This document shows, piece by piece, positions 23,227-34,171 of a stretch of DNA of 64,000 bases (positions are counted from its first letter, which is position 1; every line of letters starts with the position of its first letter). This stretch comes from Symmetrospora coprosmae. Its lineage: Eukaryota > Basidiomycota > Cystobasidiomycetes > Symmetrosporaceae. The stretch is from NCBI GenBank assembly GCA_008802785.1, contig VUYT01000004.1:62001-126000 (forward strand), in the 5' to 3' direction. Made by a program: the position numbers and the translations under genes. A model generated the notes under the pieces. The model had not been told where the DNA came from and searched no databases. It was given only the letters and a program-made list of their open reading frames with translations.

Positions 23227-25065
23227 CTAGAACTCGCCAAAGCTGGCGTGTCCCGTCTGCTTGGCATGCGCCTGCGCCTCTTTCTCTCCCTTGAGCGCCG
23301 TCTTGCACACCTCGCAGCGGAGCGCAAAGCCAGCCGTGTCGGTGTAGTAGTGCTTTGCCTTGAGCTTGCGCGCCAGGTCAAGCGTCCCGGCGAGGGCAAA
23401 GGCCTCATTCGTGCGCGAGAATTGCGTCTGGTCGTAGTCGAGGTTGTACGGGTAGCAGTCGGACGCGCTCGGCTCCAGAGGCGTGAAGGTGACGGCATCA
23501 TAGTGGATGCCGGAATAGATTAGCAGAATGTGATTGGGGTACTGATGTTCTTCGCCAAAGCCTGTGGACGTTGGACGGACACGGATATAAGCTGAGATGG
23601 CGTTTACCGGAGTGTAGCACGCCTTCACTCACGGTCGGCTCTGCCACTCTGCACGTCGACGCTGTCTATTTCGATGCCGTAGGCTTTCGAGATGACAGCA
23701 AGCTCAATCGCGCCTGCAGACCAAGCATCAACAAGCGAGCCGCAAGCTGGTCATCTCAAGAGAACAAGGCTCACCTCCCCAGGTGGACGGCTTGAGCATA
23801 CGCTCGCAATACCGCTCGGGGTCCATGCCAAGCACAGGCTCGCACCATGTCACCGGATCGCTCTGTATTGCCTTGACGACCGCTTTCCGCAGGGTGTCTG
23901 CCGCCCCATGCTTGTCGCCTTCAAGGGCAATACCGAGCGCTCGGAACATGCAGGAGCTGCCATTCATCAAAGCGAAAGGTCAGCCATGGCGCGCGTAGCA
24001 GGTCCGTATGTACGGTTGCGAGACCTACTTGTCATCTGGCACGACTCGGAGCACCATCCACCCGCCATCGACCCGGATGTTGGCGTCTTCTGTGCTCGTC
24101 AGGCCTGGCTTGGCTCCGGAGGACGCGCTGCCGGAGAAGGGTGGGAGAGGTGGCTGCTGCGGGCGGGAGTTCCTGGCTGGCGGTGCTGATGGAGCAGTGG
24201 CAGCCGTCTCACTCCGGGCGGAGCCTGATCCTGCTGTGCCGCTTGTGCCTGAGGTAACTGTGTTGTGCTTGCTCTGCGACCGCGCCGAGCTGCTGCCAAA
24301 CGGCTGGGATTTGAGGATAGAATTGCGGATGGACTCGGCTGTGGAGGTGCTGGCATTCGTGGTAGGTGCTGCTGCTGTTGAGGCGGAGGCCGAAACGGCG
24401 ATGGGCTTTACGCGTTCGGGCGGTCCGGCTTGAGGAGGAGAAGCAGAGGCGGGAGGCGGCACGGCACCCATGGAAGGAGCGGCAGCTGCCGACTTGAGTG
24501 GATCGGTTACTGTTGTCCTCTGTGAATTTGGCTCCCCTTCCTGCACAATGAGGACGTCCCCTCTGCTCAGTCCGAGCGTGGCTAGCGTTGCGTCATCACC
24601 AGCTGACGTGTCGAGAGGGCGCGGCGGGTGGCCAGTCCGGACTGCGCAAGCCAAAGAGGGAGCGCAAGTCACTCAGACGTGGTTCCGTTGTGGAGTATCC
24701 CGGCCGTGCCCATAGACGCTGGAACACGCACTTTCCTGCCGGTCAGGGGCGATAGTGGTGGCGGCGAACAAGGACGCGCGTAGCTCGAGAAGGGAGGCAG
24801 TCGGTGCCAACTGGATGGCTGCGACAGATGGAGCAGTGCATTGCGATGTGATTCATCAGCATTTGAGCGTCTCGCTGTCCCGACCGGCCGTGTCATCGAC
24901 GCGTTCAGAGAGCTGGCTGCCTCCTTCCTTTGTCCACGCTCACTGGAGACACCCGTCGGCCCTCTGACATGGGGAAGTCGTCGGGGACAGTGAGCAACTG
25001 CAGGCGGGACTGATATACTATCGATGGTGTAATGCTCACCTCACGCGCAGAGTCAGCAGTGACAT
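23227..25065 (-). CDS. OTU1: OTU1/YOD1-type deubiquitinase
   Basis: Cysteine protease that trims ubiquitin chains on Cdc48/p97 clients. C-terminal OTU domain: catalytic Cys in VVPDDNSCMFRALG (intron between DDN and SC), helix ADTLRKAVVKAI, EYKDW-like region ERYCERMLKPSTWGG, HILLIYSGIHYDAVTF with the catalytic His, and a final C2H2 finger (RCEVCKTALKG, HAKQTGH). A UBX-like domain lies at the N-terminus: MSLLTLR, RLQLLTVPDDF and TGHPPRPLD, LATLGLSRGDVLIVQEG. Between it and OTU is a Ser/Ala/Pro-rich linker of about 110 residues. The first exons are short and their joins between 24650 and 24990 are not settled; a 35-base intron after MSLLTLR is possible. Divergent from the USP48 gene. Confidence 0.85.
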
Positions 25066-25280
25066 TGTTGTAGGTTGTGCCTGGACGGAGAAAGCCAGAA
25101 GGGCGTCCGCGGATGGATGTGTCGCCTCCACCTTGCCCTTGCCTCGCCTCCGCTCTGCTCTGCGTCATTGACAGGGCAGCAAGCAGGCTGACTCCCTATG
25201 CGAGACTGCAGCCGGATTACTATGAGTATCACATCCTGCAGTTGAGCTCTGCACCGCAGTCAGGTCCGCACACATCGAAG
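25066..25280. promoter_or_regulatory. Shared promoter of two deubiquitinase genes
   Basis: 215 bases separate the start codons of the OTU1 and USP48 genes. Both must be driven from this short stretch, so co-regulation is plausible. No specific site recognised. Confidence 0.45.
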
Positions 25281-28200
25281 ATGCCACCCAAACGCGCGCC
25301 CAACACGGCCGCCAGCTTCACGAGGTCCGTCAACGAGGTCCTGGACGGGCGCGGCATTACGAGCAAGGAGCAGATCTCAGACAGCCTCCTGCGAAAGCTG
25401 TATCGTCTGCAAGATGCACCAGAAGGGGCGTACCCCACGTCAGGCCCGACAGCGAGCAGCAGCTCGTCCAGCAAGGTGAAGGCGATCCACAACCTCCGAG
25501 CATGCACCAACGCGTGGGACAGGCCCGAGAAGCGAAAGAAGGCGATTGCGCTCGAGGTCAGGAAGATCAGCAAGGGGAAACGGAAGGCAGACGATACCAC
25601 CGACGACTCGGATAGCGATGTCGAGCGCGCAAAGAAGGCCTCGCTGAACGGAGGACACGACGGGCTGGACCCATGGTGCGACAGGGACCGCTGCAAGGAC
25701 AACCCGAGATGCCTGAACTGGCTCGGGCAGTATCAGTGGGAAGCGAGTGCGTTCGCTCATCTCCTTGTCTACATCACCAGTATGCGAGACCCGCCCAAGC
25801 TGAGCGTCTGAGATTCCCCATCTGTGGCGTCCCCGCTTCTCCCAGAGGGCGCATTCGAAAAGTTCCGCAAGCGATGGGGGCTACCTGAAGATCCCGCAGA
25901 AGATGCCTGTGACGAAGGGACGCCTGTCGGGCTCAAGGTGTGCATGTTGCCTTCCTCGCTGTCAGAAGGGCTGGCTCACACGTTCTTTTGCCACCACCCG
26001 CAGAACCTCGCCGCAACCTGCTATGCCAACTCCTTCCTCCAGCTCTGGTTCCAGGACGAGGTGTTCCGACGCGCAATATTCGCGTACGAGCTGGATCCGC
26101 ACTCCGCTCCCGACACTCAGCCAATGTCGCACCTACAGGTCTTGTTCGCCGCGCTTCAGAGCGGCAAGTCCCGCTACTTCGACCCGGCAGAGCTCATGAA
26201 GTGTCTCAAACTCGATGTACAGGAGCAGCAGGATGCTCAAGAGTGAGCGTCTGCTGCTCCTTGAGTGTCTGTTCGTTCGGCACGCGCAGCTGCACCGGCT
26301 GACATGCCCCTCCCTCCAACCCCTCCGCAGATTCGCCAAGCTCTTCCTTGATGTCATCAATAGGACTTTGCAGCGCAAGCGAGCGGGTCAGCCGACATCT
26401 CGAGCCGTACCTGATCGCTTCTATGGGAAGCGGACGTACGGAACGCGTTGCCACGTGTGTCGCAACTCATCCGACAGGACAGACGGATTCCAGGAGCTGG
26501 AGCTGCCAAGCTTCAAGAAGGAGAAGTCGCTGTCTGCTTTTCTGGAGGAGATGCTCGAGACGGAGCGGCTGGACGGCGACAACAAGTACGAGTGCGGGCA
26601 CTGCGGGAAGAAGCAGAATGCCACGCGCTACATGCGCATCGACAGCCTTCCTCCCGTCCTTCACCTATCCGTTCAGCGGTTCTACTACGACTACGACAAG
26701 GAGGAGAGGAGGAAGCTCGGGGCTACCATTACGTTTCCACTGAGCATCGACATGAGCAGGTACATTGGCGATGAGGACGCGCCAAGGGGTCCCCCGCTGT
26801 GGTACGACCTGCGCGGCCAGCTGCTGCACAAAGGGGATAGTGCCTTCTGTGGCCACTACGTCGCGCAGATCTACGATAAGAGGTGAAGAACCCTTCCTCT
26901 CATAATGGCGGAACCTCGCTGATCTCGTCATCACTAGGTACGACAAGTGGTTCCTCTTCGACGATGAGGCCGTCACAGAGGAGAACATCATGCCAAAGAG
27001 CAAGCCTTCGAAGGCATCCTCCTCGCGCTCGACCACTGGGATGGACAGAAAGATCCTCACGCCTCGGCCTCAGGGACAGGCCACTGTTTCTGGCGATGCT
27101 TTCTACGGGAGCAGTAGCCAGTCTTCGCGCAAAGAGGCTTCGGCATACAGCCTTGCTGGCATGACTGGTCGCCAAGAGCTGGTCAACGTCAGCGACAGTA
27201 AATCAGACAAGGAGGAACGGAAGCGACCGATTCTCACGCGCACTTACAAGTCAACGAGCAGCGAGAGCAAGAAGAAGAGACGCATTGCAGAGGAATCTGA
27301 CGAGGATGACGCTGACGAGCAGTCGTCTTCGGAGCGGCAAGGAGCCAATATGTGGGTCGTCTGAGCTCCTCAGACATGCTCAATGCCCCAGATCGCATGA
27401 CTGAGACAAGGACATGCTTGCTCCGGCAGTCACATCAAGTCGAAGAACGCCTACCTCCTCGTGTACGTCCGTCGGCCTGATGGAGCAGCGCCTCACTACG
27501 AAGGGTCGGCGCAAGGCTCGTCACCTGCAGCGGCAGCTCCGAAGATCCCGGCACTCGCTCTGCAGAAGCTGGAGGATATCACCAACGTCCAGATTGGACA
27601 GCAGATGGCCTATAATGCCGAGAAAGAGCTATGCCGTGCCGACTTTGACGGGCACCGCCGGCAGAAGATGTCCGTCTATCGCGCATGGCACACAGCCGCA
27701 GACGACGAGCCGGGTGTTCTCGTCGACAAGAATGAGCTGGAGAGGTGGATGCTGGCAGAGTTGGAAGCGCCGAAGAAGAACGCGGGAAAGAAGCAGCTGG
27801 CGCAGAGCGTGGCTTCGTCCACTGACGACGACTGCGTGACCGTGACGGCCAGTCAGGCGGTCCGCTCGCCTGCCAAAGGTTCTCAGGCGGGGCAGACCAA
27901 CGCAGCGACGCCCAAAGTGGACGGACACCGCCAGGTCACGCCGGGTCCACAACAGCAGATTCCCGGCAACAGCAAAGGGAAGGAGCGAGCAGTCACCGTG
28001 CCTCAAAGCTCACAGATGGAGATCGATAGCACAGATGACGACAGCGAATTGCCGTCTGCCGCTGAGATCGCAAACGGCTCGGCTAGCACCAGGAGGCTGA
28101 TGCCCGGCTCGCTCGTCATCGCCAATGAAGAGTTTCCCAGCGCAGATTCTCGTTTCAGAGAAGGTGACCCGCATCTACGAAACGGTGACGCGCCTCAACC

Positions 28201-30655
28201 CAGAACGCTGCTCGAAAATGGCGTGCAAGCGATGGACATAGATGCAAGGCAATTGGACGCAACTGAGGCCGGAGAAGCAGCAGCGCCGCCCGCGTCTTAC
28301 CCAGCGCCAACGCAGCCATCCGAAAGCAAGCCCAAAAACAAGCTCGTGTCCGTCACGCACTTGGACAGCACAGCCATTCGTTGCCCGCATGGCCTGGTCA
28401 GCATCGCCAAGTTCGCCCATATGAAGCGCATCAGCCTCGCTGGAGCCGCTGCGATCCGCGAACTTGGTGTCACCTTCAGCCCGGCGTTCTCGGACCCAGA
28501 TGACCTGTGCAAGGAGTGTGTCTGGACACCATGGAGCGATCTTGCATACGCCCAGAAGCACGCAGATGATGTCGCTCGTTACTGCGAGATACAAAGCAAG
28601 GACCACCGACATCCCGTCTACATCTCGAAAAAGTGGCTGCAGACGTGGCAGCGCGACAAGCCCGTCTTCCACGAGGCCAATGGGCAGTTTGACCTCGCCC
28701 CAGACTGGAATAGCTACGGCCTGCACGTCACTTGCAGGCACGGTAATCTCGAGCCTGAAGAAGGCGCGCGTCAGATGATTACGTCGAAGGTGGGTTGCTG
28801 CGGGCCTGTCGATTCCGCTCGTGGAGTTATGCTCAGGCTTCTGGACTTCCAAGCAGCAAGCGGCCTTCCTCAAGAAGCTGTTTCCCACATGGCAGCCAAG
28901 ACAGGCTGAGGAAGGCGACTCCGTCTGCCATATCTGCGACAAGGCGTGGCAGGCCAGACAAGATCAGCGGCGAGCAGAAGCAGAGGAGGCAAAGAGCCTA
29001 TCTGTAAGTTGACTGCTAGCGCGTGCGGTATCTAGCGTGCTTTGAAGTGGACTGAGATGGATGTGTCTGCCATTTGGTGTCGACAGCGCGGCAGAGAACT
29101 AAGGCGCTTGCTGGGCATCGGACTCGATGGTATCAGGATGGAGTATAACCCCGAGGCAGGCGAGCGGGCATATGCCGTCTTGATAGGTGAGTCCCGTGGC
29201 GGTCGATCGCTCAGGGTCCGGCGAATTCGATAACGTCGTCCGTGTTGATCGTTATGTGTTTGTTTACAGACTGGCTAGACGATGTGAGAAAGTGGACAAA
29301 GAGCTCGAATAAGAAGCTGGAGAAGCCGGACGCCATCAATCTCACCGAGCACTTCTGCCAGCATGGCAGTCTGCTCGTCGACCTCAACACCTTGTCAGAC
29401 AGGAAGAAATTCGAGCTGGTGTCCGAGAGCGAATGGGCTGCATTGTCATCAGCGTAGGTAGTCAGGGCAACCAGTGGCTGGAGACGGAGACGAGGGCTAA
29501 TTAGCCATGCATTGCGATGGATTTCTGAGCTTCGGGAGCGTAGATAAACTGGAGATAGAGGTCTGCCTGGGGCAGGTCAAGAACACATACGTATGTAGAC
29601 CACAACATTGCGGGGAGTGTCGCAGCATTCTGTGGGTGGCAAGCTCGAGGCAGAACAGCTTCATCGGCAACGTGCTGAATCGAGCCTGGTTTCCGCGAAA
29701 CAGGAACGCCGCACGCGACGAATTCGACGTCAAGCTCGTCTTCCACGTGCCCGCAGACCTCGTCAAAGGCCAGCTACCGGCTCGGGAAGAATCGCCTACA
29801 GACTACATGAGCGCTCCGAGTGATACCAGCGGATTGCGCCGCTCAGTCCGCACGACCAGGGGTCGTACGGGCATATCCGAAGAGGCCAGGGTGTCTGCGC
29901 ACCGTCGATGGCCAACGACCATGGAGCTCAGACGCGATGATACGCTCAAGACGATTAGGATGAGGATTGCAGAGGCGCACAAGACCCCTATCATGGTGCA
30001 ACGAATCTGGTTCAACGGGCGCGAAATCGAAAATGCCGATGAGACTATCCAGACGATCGGCATTATCGAAGGGGGTACGCTCCAGGTCATCGAATGTTCG
30101 AACGAGGCGAACCCCGTCGACCTTTGCGCGACAGACGAGGACGACGGCGAGAGTGTGACCGTTAGTACGAGAGCTGGCAGCAGCGGCAAACAGGGTGAAG
30201 ACGGCCGCAAGGGTAAGAAGAAGAGGAGTGGGAGAGTCGAGGGCTTCGGCGGGACGGGCTTGCAAGGCTTTGACGACGGTGAAGAGTACGACGAGATGGG
30301 ACTGCCGCCAACCAGCAGGAGCAGTAGGAGCAGCGAATCAAATAATACTCCCGCTGTCGAGGACCGCAGCACCGACAGCGACGAGACACGTCGAGTCGAT
30401 AGCGACGAGGTACGTCGAGCCATAGTCCATTGCACGCAGCCGCAGCACGCGCAGAACAATGGAGATCTGCTGCGAAAGGCGCAGGAGGAGCTGGCGTCCC
30501 GCGCGCTCGCTGAGCAGCTCCAGGCGGAAGAGAACGCTCAGCAGAACGGCAGCGCCCGTCCCAAGCCTCAACCAGGGAGGAAACAGTGCCGCGTATGCAC
30601 ATACGACAATCACGCAAAGAACACCGAATGCGAAATGTGTCAGAATGCACTTTGA
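25281..30655 (+). CDS. USP48-like ubiquitin-specific protease with DUSP, Ubl and zinc finger
   Basis: Large cysteine deubiquitinase. The N-terminus has a basic linker and a conserved DPWCDRDRCKDNPRCLNWLGQ block, as in USP48. USP catalytic core: Cys box NLAATCYANSFLQLWFQDE, QQDAQEFAKLFLD, zinc ribbon RCHVCRNSS and YECGHCGKKQNA, LPPVLHLSVQRFYYD, His box SAFCGHYVAQIYDK, and the acidic residue in WFLFDDEAVT. A disordered acidic region (27990-28350) leads to DUSP-like parts (YISKKWLQTWQRDKP, WLDDVRKWTKSS). A ubiquitin-like domain follows (TMELRRDDTLKTIRMRIAEA, RIWFNGREIENADETIQTIG), then a C-terminal RanBP2-type finger (CRVCTYDNHAKNTECEMCQ). About nine introns. The finger has Gln-Cys where Trp-x-Cys is usual. 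ATG 25281 chosen; frames further upstream run into OTU1's leader. Yeasts such as S. cerevisiae lack an obvious ortholog. Confidence 0.88.
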
Positions 30656-30915
30656 CTGCGTTCTGGGCGCGGAGCTGCGCAAGGCTTCAGCTTCCAGCAA
30701 GTAGCAAGTATAGTCACACAGTGCCGATACCATAGTCTTTCAATACTTGCCGTGCATTTTCGCCCATACGGTGTTGTCGAGAAGTACCCAGCAGTAGCAA
30801 CGAAGCACGAGCAAGCGAAGTCCTACCAAGCAGATGCGATGCGTGCAGGTTGCGAAGGAGACTGCCAAGGAAACACTGCTACAACAACGAGTCGAATGCT
30901 GAATAAACGGCCTGC

Positions 30916-32550
30916 CTATGCGTTCTCCTTGCGATTTACCGTCCTGCGGCTCTTTACTCGTACTGTTGTCGCGAAGGCAGTCTGCTTGACAAGTGTCGCA
31001 GAGGCGACAGTGCCGTCCTCGTTCATCTCCTTCTTGACCGTTCTGGTATGCTTTGCACCGTGCACGGACGCACTATGTTCTGAGTACGAAGCGACGCTCG
31101 TACGCGCTCTCTTGGCCGGCAGCGGACGCTCCACCTTCGGCTCGATGACGGGTTTGACATCTGTCTCCTCTTCCAGCTTCGCGGACCAAGTCTGCTCGCT
31201 CTTGACCACAGACGCGCTTTCGGATACGAGTAGCGGCTCGACGTGATCTGACAAGGATCGCAAGTCCGCGGTGAATAGGATCTAGAGGAGCAGGGCACCC
31301 TTAGTAATGTGCCACCGCTTGAGTGTAAGACACGCAGACCTCACCTGATGAGCCCATCCAGCCTTGTCTCCCCAAACACCTCGCAGCTTGTCGTTGACCT
31401 TGGCGTACATGGCCCTGTTGACCGTCGCATCTCTGCTCCCCTTCAGGCCGTAGTCGCGGACGGCGATTTGGTAGACGTGCGTGTCGACCGGTACGACCTC
31501 GCCGAAGCCCAAGCCGAAGAGCAGGATGCAGTCTGCCACTTTGGGGCCAACACCGCTAAAGCGTAGAAGTGCTTCTCTAGCATCCTGCTCCGAGAGCGCA
31601 GAGATGGATTCAAGCCACGCCTCCGGCTCGTTTCCTTGCCCAGCCTCTGTTGCGAGCTCGCAGACAAGCGCAGCTGTCTTGGCCACATATGCATCCCGGT
31701 ACCCAAAGCCTGCTGCCCGCAGCGCGGCTGTGGTCCCCTCGCCTAGGAGATCCTGTGGGCGCGGGAAGGAGTACACCTCTTCGGCCTCTTCGAGCTCAAG
31801 CGGGTTGGCCAGATCCTCGGCTTTCGTGGTCGGAGGTGCCAGGCCGGTCCCTTCGTCTAGCTCGGGTTTGGCGTTACTTGTGTCTTCAGCTTCAAGACCC
31901 TGCCCCAGCTGCTCCACCTCGGACGGTGCAGGGAGTCTCTGCCCGTAAAGCTGCGAGAATCGCTTGACCATCCCTTCTATCCGAGCGATGTTGTTGTTGC
32001 TCGAGCAAATGAATTCAATGAGGCACTCCCACGCAGGCTGTCTCAATATGCGGATGCCGCCATAGCGCGTCCCCGAAGCTGTCTTCTTTGCGAAGTTAGG
32101 GTCGCGCGCCGACCAGAACGAGTACAGCTCCGGGAGTGAGACATCTAGAGCAAAGTAGCGGCGGATAAAGGCGAGCGTTGTGTCGTGCTGGAGGTCCTCC
32201 GCGTGTGCTGCCGCGTCAGAGCTGCGGAAGAGCGAGCGATAGTGAATCCCTTGACCTGCCACCGCGAGAAGCCAGACGCGAACAACCATCAGCCGGGTGC
32301 GGAGAGCGGCGGCAGATCATAGACAGGACCAACCATCTTGTCGCAGGACTATAGTCCTATCGCGGTGGCCGTACGACCACTCATGAAGCTGCTCTCGCTG
32401 CTCTGAGCTGGTTCCCTTGGGCAATGTCGCGGCAGTCGCTCTTCCCCGGCGCCAGCGAAATGTCTGCCCGCAGACGAGCACAGTCGAGAGCGACAGCTGG
32501 AAAGGGTCGAGCGGGAGGAAGCGCAGAGGTGAGAGGAGCGCATGCTTCAT
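30916..32550 (-). CDS. OGG1: 8-oxoguanine DNA glycosylase OGG1
   Basis: Base-excision repair enzyme removing 8-oxoguanine opposite C. N-terminal TBP-like domain: FLPLDPFQLSLSTVLVCGQTFRW. Helical core: YFALDVSLPELYSFW, QPAWECLIEFICSSNNNIARI, and the helix-hairpin-helix GPD motif FSGVGPKVADCILLFGL with the catalytic Lys, then VVPVDTHVYQIAVRDY with the catalytic Asp. A 60-residue acidic insert (GLEAEDTSNAKPELDEG, LELEEAEEVY) sits between the two halves, longer than in the human enzyme. After the core, an intron leads into a basic Lys/Arg/Ser-rich tail with RRTVNRKENA at the end, possibly for nuclear import or DNA contact. One intron splits the N-terminal domain after IVLRQD. Confidence 0.95.
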
Positions 32551-32825
32551 CCTGGCGAGCGATGTTATGTCTGTGACGGAGGGGGCCAGTTCACAAAGAC
32601 CTAGCGCGCGAGCACACGTGCAGACAGTCGGGGGCAATGCTGAGTTCGCCACAACCCGCTCGAACGCGCAGAAGACGGTATTATACAGAGAAGCTGGACT
32701 CCCACATCGGCAGTTCTGCTGTGAACGTATGAGGTGATGTTCCCTGCGACTATTGATGCCCTCGCTGCTTCGCGCTGTCAGGTGCAGTTCCTCCGGCGGT
32801 GTGCGTTCCTCACATGTGCGACTGC

Positions 32826-33770
32826 CTAGTAATCGGAGGGCCTGCACCGGCAGGCATTGCGGTCAAGCTCGCTCTGCGGGATAGGGCTGCCGTCGAGGTA
32901 GACTCCTTCTGCGAGAGCCTTGAGAATCACACAGTCGGCGCGGTGATTATCCTTCCAGTCGGCTTTCTGACACCTATGGAGGAGGACGCCAATCTTATCT
33001 GTCAGATCCATATGCATGTACTTCTTGCGCCTAGATGAGCTGGAGAACACGCACGAGACCGAGCAGTAAGTCCAGAGAGAGCATCTGCGCAATGAGATCG
33101 ATGAATAGTCAGTTGGCAGCACAGTCGGTGCGGGGAACTCGATGTTCAAGCGGAGCCTCACCCGCCACATCGATACATTTGCGCTCCCGGCCGGAGTTGG
33201 TTCGTGGGCTTCTTGCAACGCAAGCACTTGGCGCCTCTCTCGGCTTCATGCTTCTGCATGCAAAGCATCTTTGGAAGCAGGAAGATCCCGAACGCTTCCA
33301 GTTTCATGTCCAGCTGAACCTTCGCGACTCTTTCGCGACGGCCTCCACCATCTTGCATGCGATGGGCTTCAACTGGCTGTCATTGATACCTTTTGCAAGC
33401 GCCATAGAGGGTTCGATGTGTCGGCTCTCGAAGGAGTCCCAGGTCACCGGGTTGGCTCTGGCGAGGCTGTGCTTGCAGACCTGGTGAAGCTGCAACATCA
33501 GAGGCTGCAGCTCAATGCAGCCGCGCGGATCCTCCCCGGCATCCTCCAGGACGGTCTGTGCGGTCGCAGCCATCAGCAACCAGCCCTCTTCGGCTCGGAT
33601 CATGCGTCCGTGTCGGTAAAGCTGTGCTCGCATGGCAATAATTTGCGATTGAACGTTGGCGCCGTCATCCGGCACAGCGTGGGTACCATTGCGGATCTGT
33701 TGTAGATCATCACGAGCTGCGGATGGACGATTTGGAGCTCCGCGCTGGACATGACTGGCTGAATGAACAT
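32826..33770 (-). CDS. MYND-type zinc-finger protein
   Basis: The C-terminal third is a clear MYND zinc finger: CLRCKKP, then YRCGGCSLWTYCSVSCQKADW, ending DNHRADC, spaced as the family requires (two C-x2-C knuckles, YCS, CQ, W, H, C). Two introns interrupt it, at YRCG and VS, and phases fit. N-terminal of it is a helical segment (EEGWLLMAATAQTVLEDAGED, ELQPLMLQLHQVCKHSLA, LKPIACKMVEAVAKE) with no domain I recognise; no SET motif is visible. The start is probably ATG 33770 (MFIQPVMSSAELQ), with an intron joining NRSAM to LYRHGRM. The join near 33310-33330 is uncertain. MYND fingers bind proline-rich partner peptides, so this is likely an adaptor or transcriptional cofactor. It borders the mycosporine cluster, but nothing ties it to that pathway. 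Confidence 0.75.
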
Positions 33771-34171
33771 GGCACCGGCCGACGCTGGCACGCCAAGGAG
33801 CTGGTCGATCGTTAAGAGGTGAGTCGTCGCAGTCAGGATTTGACGAGGAGGTGATGATGAGCAGTGGCGTATTAGAGGGTGGAACAGCACCTGCGGTTGG
33901 CAGCAAGGAGTAGGGGCAGGAGATGCCAGGAGGACGGATAGACAGAGACGCAGAAGGCTCGTCAGAATTTGCGATCCATGCGATCGGCTGGTGACGGCAC
34001 TATGAAGTGAGCACGGCGTCTCCAGCTGGACACGGGGTCTTTAGAAGCCCAGACCTTCTCCGTTCCTCTAGCGTTAGCGGAGCGGAGGTGACGTGAGTGG
34101 CGACCACAGGCACAGCGGAGGTACTCGTAACCAGGGACATGAAGCCGTAGTGATGGCTCCGTTACACTGCC
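33771..34171. other. Intergenic gap at the left edge of the cluster
   Basis: 401 bases between the end of the ATP-grasp gene and the start of the MYND gene, both on the minus strand. It would hold the MYND promoter and the ATP-grasp terminator. I see no gene and no repeat. Confidence 0.45.

Noticed and set aside
32826-33770. MYND gene as a SET-MYND methyltransferase and part of the cluster
   Set aside because: No SET motifs found and no link to mycosporine chemistry; kept as a neighbour only.
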